In this document: one piece after another, positions 42,617 to 48,563 of the stretch
Numbering within the stretch: position 1 is the stretch's first letter
Layout: each line of letters opens with the position of its first letter
IMG/VR virus record: IMGVR_UViG_3300018432_000002
Coordinates: 64,001 to 112,563 of that record
Origin: a virus
Length of the DNA stretch: 48,563 nucleotides
Reading direction: 5' to 3' (one strand)
The notes under the pieces: generated by a model
The model's database searches: none
Seen by the model: the letters and a program-made list of their open reading frames with translations, nothing else
What the model was told of the DNA's origin: nothing
Program-made: the position numbers and the translations under genes

Positions 42617-42771
42617 CCGGCAACGAGCGCACCAACCTGTTCCAGCGGTGGACTGCGAAGCGTCGCGCGAAGCATGAGTCGCCGATTCCTGCGGATCTGA
42701 TGGCGGACCTGAAGCGCAAGGGCTGGCGCCTGGTGGCCCAGTCGAAGCAGCAGAAAGCAGCAGAGTCGTGA
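42613..42771 (+). CDS. Very small basic protein (52 residues)
   Basis: 52 residues with 13 Lys/Arg (LFQRWTAKRRAKHESPIPAD, LMADLKRKGWRLVAQSKQQK). Helical and positively charged, so nucleic-acid binding is possible. GTG 42613 overlaps the previous stop. Confidence 0.62.
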   Translation: MTGNERTNLFQRWTAKRRAKHESPIPADLMADLKRKGWRLVAQSKQQKAAES

Positions 42772-43013
42772 CCGCCTTGGCGCTGGTGGCCCTGGCCGGC
42801 TGTGTCGCCCTGCTGGCGGACACGGCATGCCGGCCGTTGCAGGCGGATGTGCTGCTGCGCGATCTGGTGTTGCGGGACGCCGCCGCTCAGGGTGTGGCGC
42901 ACGCCGAACGTCTTGGCCTGGTCAATCCGCCCGTGCCGCGCCGCTGGTCGCATGACCGTAAGCCGAGTGCTGAGCCGGCACCGCGGGTCCTCGACCTGAT
43001 GCCGCGCTCCTGA
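42768..43013 (+). CDS. Small membrane-anchored protein
   Basis: 81 residues. Residues 2-22 (TALALVALAGCVALLADTAC) form an N-terminal membrane helix or uncleaved signal anchor; a helix (ADVLLRDLVLRDAAAQG) and a Pro-rich tail follow. No lipobox of normal form. Confidence 0.64.
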   Translation: MTALALVALAGCVALLADTACRPLQADVLLRDLVLRDAAAQGVAHAERLGLVNPPVPRRWSHDRKPSAEPAPRVLDLMPRS

Positions 43014-43055
43014 CCCGCAGTTCCTCCCTTTTCGATCTTTCTCTTGAGGTGAACC

Positions 43056-43364
43056 ATGCCCGTCAACACCCAAACCCGCATCATGCGGCCCGCCGAACTG
43101 GCCGAGTTTGACCCGACCACCGCGACCATGCCGACGGTGGCGGATGCCCGCCCGGTCGGTGAGCTGTATCGGGGCCGGCACCGCACGACCGACGAGGTGA
43201 CAACCCGGCTGATCGATCCGGACATGCGGGAAGCGGTGGTGGGGGTTCCGCTTCCCGCCCGCGCCCGCGGTGCGGCCTACTCCGCGGAGTCGGTCCCGCG
43301 TCGTCTTCCGAAGCCGGCCGCGGTGCTGCGTGACGCCCTCCGCTCGCTGCGGCCACGCCGATGA
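43056..43364 (+). CDS. Unrecognised protein of 102 residues
   Basis: ATG 43056 with TTGAGGTG upstream. RPAELAEFDPTTATMPTVAD, VTTRLIDPDMREAVVGVPLP and a basic tail (RLPKPAAVLRDALRSLRPRR). No known motif; stop overlaps GTG-type ATG 43361. Confidence 0.65.
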   Translation: MPVNTQTRIMRPAELAEFDPTTATMPTVADARPVGELYRGRHRTTDEVTTRLIDPDMREAVVGVPLPARARGAAYSAESVPRRLPKPAAVLRDALRSLRPRR

Positions 43365-43639
43365 CCGTCCAGTGGGATGCGCTGCTCGCGGCGTTCATGG
43401 TGGTCGTGGTGGTGTTCGGCCGGCCGTTCCTGAACCTGGTCGCCAGGCGGCGGCCCGCTCCCCCGCCGGAGCCGTTCACCGAGTCGGTGGAGACGGCCGC
43501 AGAGTGGCTGCTCGACGGCTACGACTGGGATTCCGAGCTCGAGTGGTTCCTGTACTACGAGGGCCACTACTACGGCCGGCCCGACTGGGACACGTCGTCG
43601 TGGCTGGACGATGCCCCGCGTGAGGGTGGTGGCGCGTGA
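43361..43639 (+). CDS. Small membrane protein with acidic aromatic tail
   Basis: 92 residues. One membrane helix at about 7-27 (ALLAAFMVVVVVFGRPFLNL), basic flank ARRRP, then an acidic, Tyr/Trp-rich cytoplasmic part (YDWDSELEWFLYYEGHYYGR). Single-pass protein of unknown role. Confidence 0.67.
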   Translation: MTVQWDALLAAFMVVVVVFGRPFLNLVARRRPAPPPEPFTESVETAAEWLLDGYDWDSELEWFLYYEGHYYGRPDWDTSSWLDDAPREGGGA

Positions 43640-43887
43640 ACAGTGCTTTCAACCAGCCGCACCGTTCCCGGTACGCGGATTTGGACGGTCGCCGGCCGGA
43701 GAACGTGCCGTTCCCGGAGTGGGCTGAGGATCAGTCGCGGCGTTCGAACGAGGGCAACGCCTACTGGATCGGCGGGGTGCAGGTGGTGGACGGGTTCGAG
43801 CGGCTGCTGTCGGCTGAGGCCCGACGTTTGGAGCGGCGCCGTACCGCGCAGGCTGAGGGCTGGCGGGCGGGTGAGCCGGGTGAGTGA
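43636..43887 (+). CDS. Small unrecognised protein
   Basis: 83 residues: HRSRYADLDGRRPENVPFPE, GNAYWIGGVQVVDGFERLLS, then a basic helix (EARRLERRRTAQAEGWRAGE). GTG 43636 overlaps the membrane protein's stop. Confidence 0.64.
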   Translation: MNSAFNQPHRSRYADLDGRRPENVPFPEWAEDQSRRSNEGNAYWIGGVQVVDGFERLLSAEARRLERRRTAQAEGWRAGEPGE

Positions 43888-44167
43888 GACCGGCACCTGG
43901 GTCGAGGCGTCCGCGATCAGTGATTCCGTCACTGACCTGCACGCCCTCGCCCTTGATGTGCGTGCCCGTATCCACGCCTTGGAGCGGGATGACCCGGATC
44001 GGGTGTGGCTGGTCAACCACTGGCACAGCCTGGACCAGTTGGAACGCCGCCTACGGGCGGCGCTGGCCGGTGCAGGTCGTGCGGAGGCACGCCCGGTTGG
44101 TGAGGACACGCAGGCGTGGCTTGCGGGCTGGCTGCCCCAGATGCCCCGCAACAGGGGGCCACGGTGA
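43880..44167 (+). CDS. Small helical protein
   Basis: 95 residues from GTG 43880 (43871 also in frame). ISDSVTDLHALALDVRARIH, VWLVNHWHSLDQLERRLRAA: two long helices, likely a coiled-coil hairpin, with a Trp-rich end. Stop overlaps GTG 44164. Confidence 0.65.
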   Translation: MSETGTWVEASAISDSVTDLHALALDVRARIHALERDDPDRVWLVNHWHSLDQLERRLRAALAGAGRAEARPVGEDTQAWLAGWLPQMPRNRGPR

Positions 44168-45039
44168 GCGCCGAACCGATCGCTGCCGTGGTCGCAGACA
44201 TCCGGGCGGGGCGAGGCGTGCGCAACGTCGCGGTGGAGGCGGCATACCCGGACCAAGCGGCTAGGGCCCGCGCACCGCAGCCTGTCGTCGACACCACGGC
44301 CATCTACACCTCCTTGCAGGGTCGCGCTGAAGCGGGCGTGAACCTGTACGAGGACTTCCCGACAACGGTTTCGCCCTGGGATGACGCGCTGTTCGCATAC
44401 GTCAACCGGCACGGGAACGTCATGGTGCTACAGGTTCACCAGGAGCCCTGGGTGGAGGCGCGGCAGTGGGAGACGGAGAACCAGGTCGACTGGTCCCGGG
44501 TTCGGTGGCTCGTCGAGGCGTCTGTGTGGATCGGCGGACGTAACGGCGGCGGCAAGCGAATCGACACGCAGGGCCCTGTCCGGCTTATGCAGCACGCGGT
44601 GTACGAGGACGGCTCACCGGCGGACATGCATTGGGTGTCGCTCGCTCGTGGTGGCGATGAACCGTCGGTGTGGGAGATGGCAACAGTTGTTCTCAACGCG
44701 TCGCTGAACTTCCTGGCCTGCCAGAACGTGGAGGTGGCGGAGCCGAAGCGGCCTTTCCCGGTGCGTCAGCGTCTGCGGAAGACGCGGGTTCAGGTGCAGG
44801 CGATCGTGGTGCGCCCGCCGGGGAAGCGCCGGTCCGGTCCGTTGGCGGCGGCTCGGCCGATGGATGAGCTGGACGCGCAGATCACGAGTGTGCGTGGGTC
44901 GTTCGCCACCTACGGCAGCAACGGCCGTGGGCTGCTGTTCGGCAAGCTCGCCGGAAAGTTTTGGCGGCCGGCTCACATTCGCGGCGGCGCTGAGGCGGAG
45001 CCGCGTGACTACCTGCTGAAGCCGGGGACTGCCGCGTGA
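44164..45039 (+). CDS. Conserved phage protein with KFWRPAHIRG tail
   Basis: 291 residues from GTG 44164. Beta-rich body (ALFAYVNRHGNVMVLQVHQE, RLMQHAVYEDGSPADMHWVS) and helix VWEMATVVLNASLNFLACQN. The C-terminus, GSNGRGLLFGKLAGKFWRPA then HIRGGAEAEPRDYLLKPG, is the same kind of tail as in the 4348 product (basic-aromatic, W-R-P, charged loop). Family members that I recall have no assigned function. Not an enzyme by visible motifs. Confidence 0.72.
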   Translation: MSAEPIAAVVADIRAGRGVRNVAVEAAYPDQAARARAPQPVVDTTAIYTSLQGRAEAGVNLYEDFPTTVSPWDDALFAYVNRHGNVMVLQVHQEPWVEARQWETENQVDWSRVRWLVEASVWIGGRNGGGKRIDTQGPVRLMQHAVYEDGSPADMHWVSLARGGDEPSVWEMATVVLNASLNFLACQNVEVAEPKRPFPVRQRLRKTRVQVQAIVVRPPGKRRSGPLAAARPMDELDAQITSVRGSFATYGSNGRGLLFGKLAGKFWRPAHIRGGAEAEPRDYLLKPGTAA

Positions 45040-45263
45040 TCCGCGACCAGGTGGCCGGGTTGGGGGCCCTGTTCACGCAGGGTCCCGTCCTGCTGCTGCT
45101 CTTCCTGGTGGTGGTGCTCCTGGCCGTGCTGGCGGGGATCGGTATTGGCCGGCGGCAGGCGTTCCGGGAGGTCGACGAGCAGCGGGCTGAGGTGCTGCGG
45201 GCGTGCGAGGACGCGGCTGCTGCGCTGGTGCAGGTGCCGGGGCAGCGGCAGGGTTCGAGCTGA
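45036..45263 (+). CDS. Small single-pass membrane protein
   Basis: 75 residues. Membrane helix at about 17-38 (PVLLLLFLVVVLLAVLAGIG), then GRRQAF and a cytoplasmic helix (VDEQRAEVLRACEDAAAALV). ATG-type start overlaps the previous stop; last rightward gene before the convergent 45268 gene. Confidence 0.67.
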   Translation: MIRDQVAGLGALFTQGPVLLLLFLVVVLLAVLAGIGIGRRQAFREVDEQRAEVLRACEDAAAALVQVPGQRQGSS

Positions 45264-45267
45264 TGCG

Positions 45268-45576
45268 TCAGTCGTTCTTGCGGGTTGACGCCTGGTTAGT
45301 GGCTCGCATGACAGCGGACTTGCGGGGCCCGGTCCGCCCGTGTCGGGCGCCGGTTGGCTCGTCGAGGGGCTTGTCACTTACCGGGATGTCCGGCCGGTGC
45401 TCGCGGATCCAGTCGTCGATGTCTTTGATCCACCAGACCTTGCCCATGGCGAGGACGTCGAACGGCTCGGGCCAGTTCGGCTTCGCGATCAGCTGTTGGA
45501 CGCGCTGGCGGGTCACGCCGAGTCGCTCTGCGATCTCCATCTGGCCCATCAGGTATCGCCCCATGGCGGTCAACAT
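45268..45576 (-). CDS. Helix-turn-helix protein, AlpA/excisionase-like
   Basis: 102 residues. ATG 45576 is preferred over GTG 45597, since the latter lies in the operator and a -10-like TACGCT precedes 45576, giving a leaderless mRNA. QMEIAERLGVTRQRVQQLIA, PNWPEPFDVLAMGKVWWIKD, IDDWIREHRPD fits MerR/AlpA-type excisionase or regulator folds (helix-turn-helix plus wing). The tail is basic. Divergent from the antirepressor-like gene. Confidence 0.75.
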   Translation of the reverse strand: MLTAMGRYLMGQMEIAERLGVTRQRVQQLIAKPNWPEPFDVLAMGKVWWIKDIDDWIREHRPDIPVSDKPLDEPTGARHGRTGPRKSAVMRATNQASTRKND

Positions 45577-45589
45577 GACTCGCAGCGTA

Positions 45590-45646
45590 CTTGTCACTTG
45601 ACAATCGGGGCAAGAGTCAGCAGGCTAGGTCTTGTCACTTAACAAG
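45590..45646. promoter_or_regulatory. Two CTTGTCACTT-ACAA operator boxes
   Basis: Box 1 (45590-45605) contains TTGTCA-CT-TGACAA; box 2 (45631-45646) is CTTGT-CACTTA-ACAAG. They share 14 of 16 positions, start 41 bp apart (about four helical turns) and lie in the 109-nt divergent gap. Likely bound by the 45268 product. Confidence 0.7.
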
Positions 45647-45685
45647 TGCTCGGTCGAGTGCTTGGAAGATGGGAGTGATCTGCAA

Positions 45686-46603
45686 ATGTCGTTGGGAGAA
45701 CTCGCTCTTACGGAGTCTCGGACTCTGCGAGAGCAGCACATGTCCCGTACCGAGGTGCTTGACAGGGTCAAGTCTCTGACCATGCTTCCCGGCGACACCC
45801 ACGTCACTGTCGAGATGGCCGCCACCTTCTATGAGGTGTCGGTCGATGCGGTCGAGAGCCACATTCGGCGGGACCGTGACGAACTCGCAGGTGACGGGCT
45901 CGAAGTCCTCACTGGCGGCCGACTCTCCGCCTTCAAGACGGAGAGTGGCTTCCGCTCCCGCGCCGCCTCGCTGACCCTGATTCCCCGCCGTGCGCTACTT
46001 CGACTCGGAATGCTGCTCCGGGACAGCAAGGTGGCGCGGGAGGTCCGGACCCACCTGCTCAACATCGAGGCGGCTCCTGCCTCGCGGTACGACGAGCTCG
46101 ACATCAACGACCCCAACATGGTTCTGATCCTCGCGCAAGCGGCCCACAAGTCCGCCGCACTCGCGATCGAGGAGCGAAACGGGCGACTTGCCGCCGAAGC
46201 GCAGGTCGCCGAACTTGAGCCCAAGGCCGCCGCCCTCGACGCGATCGAGGCCGGCGAGGGGATGACGACCCGCGTCTACCGCAAGACCTACTTCCCTGAC
46301 ATCCCAGAGGGTGAGTTCTTCGCCCACCTGTACCGCCGCGGTTTCCTGATCAACCAGCGCGGGACCGGGACATGGGACGAGCGGCGCCAGTGCTACCGCG
46401 ACGGATCCCAGCACGGACACCCCGGCGCAGTCGGGAACGCCTACTTCTACCTCCACTCGCAGCTCGACCGGTACGAGATCCGCCGCTACCACGCGCGAGT
46501 CCGTCCCGGCCAGCCCGAGATCAAGCTTCGTGACCTGCTGATCCGGCAGGGACTCACTCCGAAGCTCATCACCGATGCCGACCTGGAAAGGACTGCCCGA
46601 TGA
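45686..46603 (+). CDS. Phage antirepressor-like protein (KilAC-type C-terminus)
   Basis: 305 residues from ATG 45686, with GGGAG upstream (an in-frame start at 45632 lies in the operator). N-terminal 37-130: MAATFYEVSVDAVESHIRRD, SLTLIPRRALLRLGMLLRDS, a DNA-binding-like domain also seen in phage regulators with a C-terminal KilAC domain. Coiled coil at 158-185, then GMTTRVYRKTYFPDIPEGEF, FAHLYRRGFLINQRG, YEIRRYHARVRPGQPEIKLR, the KilAC-type pattern. Such proteins counteract repressors or regulate early genes; this is inference from architecture. Confidence 0.78.
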   Translation: MSLGELALTESRTLREQHMSRTEVLDRVKSLTMLPGDTHVTVEMAATFYEVSVDAVESHIRRDRDELAGDGLEVLTGGRLSAFKTESGFRSRAASLTLIPRRALLRLGMLLRDSKVAREVRTHLLNIEAAPASRYDELDINDPNMVLILAQAAHKSAALAIEERNGRLAAEAQVAELEPKAAALDAIEAGEGMTTRVYRKTYFPDIPEGEFFAHLYRRGFLINQRGTGTWDERRQCYRDGSQHGHPGAVGNAYFYLHSQLDRYEIRRYHARVRPGQPEIKLRDLLIRQGLTPKLITDADLERTAR

Positions 46604-46992
46604 CAACTCCGCAGCTCAAGACCATTCAGTCGTCCGGCCCGAAGCGCACCACCTGGATCATCGAAGGTCAGCGGCACGTGCACGAGCGGTACACGCCGTG
46701 CGAGTTCTGCGAGAAGCGCATCGAGGAAGGCGCCGACATCAGCTTCTTCCGCGGCGACTGGCTGCACGCGGACTGCGCGACCAAGTCGCTGATGGAGTTG
46801 GAAGCGCACAACGCCTGGCTGGCCCTCGGTGCCGATCTGGCCCGTCACCCGCGTGCCTACAGCGCCGCGGAGACGAAGGTGATCCTCAACCAGCTGATGC
46901 GGATCGCGTCGGCTATGGCCGTGGACGCCTTCGAGGTCGACACCGCGCCGGCTCCTCGCCCGATGCGTGTCGTGCAGGGCGGCATCGCCTGA
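46600..46992 (+). CDS. Small zinc-knuckle protein
   Basis: 130 residues, ATGA overlap with the antirepressor-like gene. CEFCEKRIEEGADISFFRGD followed by HADC gives a CxxC...HxxC site, PARP/LIM-like in spacing. Long helix LNQLMRIASAMAVDAFEVDT near the end. Confidence 0.68.
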   Translation: MTTPQLKTIQSSGPKRTTWIIEGQRHVHERYTPCEFCEKRIEEGADISFFRGDWLHADCATKSLMELEAHNAWLALGADLARHPRAYSAAETKVILNQLMRIASAMAVDAFEVDTAPAPRPMRVVQGGIA

Positions 46993-47192
46993 TGGCCCGC
47001 TCGACTTACATCTGGTTCGTCCAGGACGGCCAAGGCGATGTCGTTGCGGCGTTCACCGTCAAGCACGAGCTGACCAAATGGCTTGAGGCGAACGGCACGA
47101 ACTTCCTGGTGTCACGGATCCGTGACGGACTTCAGGCGCCCGGCGAGCGGCCTGTCGAGCTGAACCCGCGCACGTTGGAGCGTGCCCTGTGA
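46992..47192 (+). CDS. Small unrecognised protein
   Basis: 66 residues: TYIWFVQDGQGDVVAAFTVK, HELTKWLEANGTNFLVSRIR. Strand-helix-strand; no cysteines. TGATG start, stop overlaps GTG 47189. Confidence 0.65.
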   Translation: MARSTYIWFVQDGQGDVVAAFTVKHELTKWLEANGTNFLVSRIRDGLQAPGERPVELNPRTLERAL

Positions 47193-47488
47193 CCACCCTC
47201 AACGCAGTCCAGCTGCACACCGGCGTCCAGGTCGCCTCAACCACCTTGTCCGTCACGCTGGTCAGCCTGCGTGCGGTGTCACGCTGGCCCGACGGCCGGC
47301 TCGTTCTGCACGACCTGCGCCAGATGGCCGCCGACCCGTTGTACGTGCCGTACGCGGACACCGTCGAACGCCTCACCGAGCTGGGCCTGGTCGAGCACGG
47401 CGGTCTGCACGACGACATTCGGTCGATCGTTTTGGCCGCGGTCGACGAGGACGGGTTCACGCTGCGGGATCCACGGGTGGCGTCATGA
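47189..47488 (+). CDS. Small unrecognised protein
   Basis: 99 residues: strands VQVASTTLSVTLVSLRAVSR, then YADTVERLTELGLVEHGGLH, which resembles a winged-helix recognition helix and wing. A weak DNA-binding candidate. Confidence 0.63.
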   Translation: MTTLNAVQLHTGVQVASTTLSVTLVSLRAVSRWPDGRLVLHDLRQMAADPLYVPYADTVERLTELGLVEHGGLHDDIRSIVLAAVDEDGFTLRDPRVAS

Positions 47489-47682
47489 ACGCCCCACCGC
47501 TGCTCGAGTCCTCGGCTGAGGCGTACTCGCAGCTGGCCCACGGGCGGTTCGAGTTGCGCTTGGCAGAACTTGACGCCGACGGGTTCTGCCCGCTGCACGG
47601 CGACCGCCTAGACGGTGCCGGCGACTGCGTCAGCTGCTACATCGACTACGACGCCTGGATGCGCCGGGTGGAGGACCTGTGA
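47485..47682 (+). CDS. Small cysteine-containing protein
   Basis: 65 residues: ESSAEAYSQLAHGRFELRLA helix, CPLHGDRLDGAGDCVSC zinc-like knuckle, then YIDYDAWMRRVE. ATGA overlap, and its stop overlaps the nuclease start. Confidence 0.66.
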   Translation: MNAPPLLESSAEAYSQLAHGRFELRLAELDADGFCPLHGDRLDGAGDCVSCYIDYDAWMRRVEDL

Positions 47683-48539
47683 CCGCCCCCGCGAAGGTCG
47701 ACCGCCACCCGATCAACTCCGAAACCAACCAGGACGGCACCCGCTACTACATCCACCCGACCACTGGGGAACGGTTCATCTCCGTCACCACCGTCCTCGG
47801 CAACATCGCCAAGTTCGGCCTCACCCCGTGGGCGGCGAAGCTGTCCGCGACCGCCGCGTTCGACCGGCTCCCCCAACTCGTGCGGGCATCCCGGATGCCG
47901 GCCTGTAACTCGACCAAAACCGATGACGCGTGCGGCACCTGCCGCGACTGCGTCACCTACTGGCTCGCCGACCGACACAACCAGGTCCGTGACGACGCCG
48001 CCGACCTCGGCGTGAAGCTCCACGACGTTGCCGAATCCGATGCCCTGTTCGGTGAGGGCGCCCACATCGACGAGGACGTCCGGCCGTTCGTCGAGCAGTT
48101 CCGCCGCTGGCGGACCGCCTACGAGCCGGAGTTCCTGGCCTCGGAGATGACGGTCGTCTCCCGCAAGTGGGGGTACGCCGGCACCCTCGACGCGATCCTG
48201 TCGATCCCGGTCATGCCGAAACCGCTTGAGCACCTGTCCGGCTTGCCGAACTGCGTCGACTGGAAGACGTCGAAGACGGTCGACCGGGTCAAGGGCTGGC
48301 AGGTGGTGGCCTACGCGAACGCCGACGCGGTGTTGCTGCCCGACGGCACGGAACTGCCCATGCCGGAGATCAAGGGCGGGCTGATCGTGCACATCCGCCC
48401 GGACAAGGTGCAGATGCGCGAAGTCCACCTGACCAGCGAGAACTTCCAGTACTTCGTCCACATGCTGCGCGTGGTGGAGGGATTGAGCGCCGGCCTGAAC
48501 ACCGTGCTCTCCCGCCCCGTGACCTTGAAGGAGAACTGA
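47679..48539 (+). CDS. Cas4/RecB-like PD-(D/E)XK exonuclease
   Basis: 286 residues from GTG 47679. Motifs of this nuclease fold in order: SVTTVL (35-40), His115 in GVKLHDVAE, Glu156 in LASEMTVV, Asp171 in YAGTLDAI, Asp194-x-Lys196 in VDWKTSK, and QVVAYA (208-213). These bind magnesium and cleave DNA ends. Four cysteines (C76, C85, C88, C91) cluster before the active site, unlike the one-plus-three iron-sulfur set of Cas4. Phage relatives act in recombination with an annealing protein; none is visible before the edge. Confidence 0.88.
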   Translation: MTAPAKVDRHPINSETNQDGTRYYIHPTTGERFISVTTVLGNIAKFGLTPWAAKLSATAAFDRLPQLVRASRMPACNSTKTDDACGTCRDCVTYWLADRHNQVRDDAADLGVKLHDVAESDALFGEGAHIDEDVRPFVEQFRRWRTAYEPEFLASEMTVVSRKWGYAGTLDAILSIPVMPKPLEHLSGLPNCVDWKTSKTVDRVKGWQVVAYANADAVLLPDGTELPMPEIKGGLIVHIRPDKVQMREVHLTSENFQYFVHMLRVVEGLSAGLNTVLSRPVTLKEN

Positions 48540-48540
48540 C

Positions 48541-48563
48541 ATGGCGATCATCGGTTTGCAGCT
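48541..48563 (+). CDS. Start of a gene cut by the window edge
   Basis: ATG 48541, 1 nt after the nuclease stop, with AAGGAG at 48529-48534, encodes MAIIGLQ before the window ends. Too short to identify. In similar phage operons the next gene is often a recombination or directionality factor, but that is only context. Confidence 0.55.

Overview
This window is high-GC DNA from an actinobacterial mobile element, most likely the non-structural (early/accessory) part of a temperate phage or a phage-plasmid. Evidence for this: nearly every gene is tiny, genes are chained by 4-nt ATGA/GTGA stop-start overlaps, GTG starts are common, many products are small zinc-ribbon or winged-helix proteins, and there is a large serine integrase, an XRE repressor, a KilAC-type antirepressor-like protein, a D5/SF3 helicase and a Cas4-like nuclease. 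No capsid, portal, terminase, tail or lysis gene is present, and I found no rRNA, tRNA, IS element or CRISPR array. The host genus cannot be fixed from sequence alone; a filamentous actinomycete is my guess.

Layout. (1) 1-5.3 kb: a divergent control point (perfect 8+8 inverted repeat at 442-466) between a membrane protein and an XRE gene, then an ATPase, a LuxR-type HTH protein and a compact FtsK/HerA-like ATPase. (2) 5.3-10 kb: small conserved element genes, an MmpS-like lipoprotein, a leftward GntR/HutC-PP2C phosphatase pair and a leftward XRE-DUF5753 regulator. The operator-like repeat recurs at 9987-10011. (3) 10.1-20 kb: about 40 rightward small genes in two or three operons ended by hairpins; one carries a frameshift (17369-17612). 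(4) 26.4-20.6 kb: a leftward operon that includes an M41-like HEAGH peptidase, a CxxCxGxG protein and a 67-residue piece resembling an FtsK Walker B region. (5) 26.4-34.7 kb: a divergent control region with repeated CTGTAGCTA/AACTACAG boxes, a ribbon-helix-helix protein, the D5 helicase, a roughly 290-bp iteron cluster that looks like a replication origin, then a rightward operon of small genes including a MazG-like enzyme. (6) 35-38.8 kb: a further small-gene operon and a membrane coiled-coil protein. (7) 38.8-41.7 kb: lysogeny module (GntR, serine integrase, XRE repressor, divergent cro-like gene with TGACGCA boxes). (8) 41.7-48.6 kb: small genes, an HTH excisionase-like gene divergent from the antirepressor-like gene over two CTTGTCACTT-ACAA boxes, and a PD-(D/E)XK nuclease.

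How it may fit together (inference). The repressor/cro-like switch and integrase decide between lysogeny and replication. The helicase would act at the iteron cluster, with the ribbon-helix-helix protein controlling both divergent operons like a copy-control repressor. Because phage-like genes lie on both sides of the integrase, attP is probably intact and the DNA unintegrated, which fits an element with its own origin. The most unusual structures are the iteron cluster with its central palindrome (28838-29123) and a perfect 20-bp inverted repeat in low-GC DNA at the end of the first ATPase gene (2326-2417).
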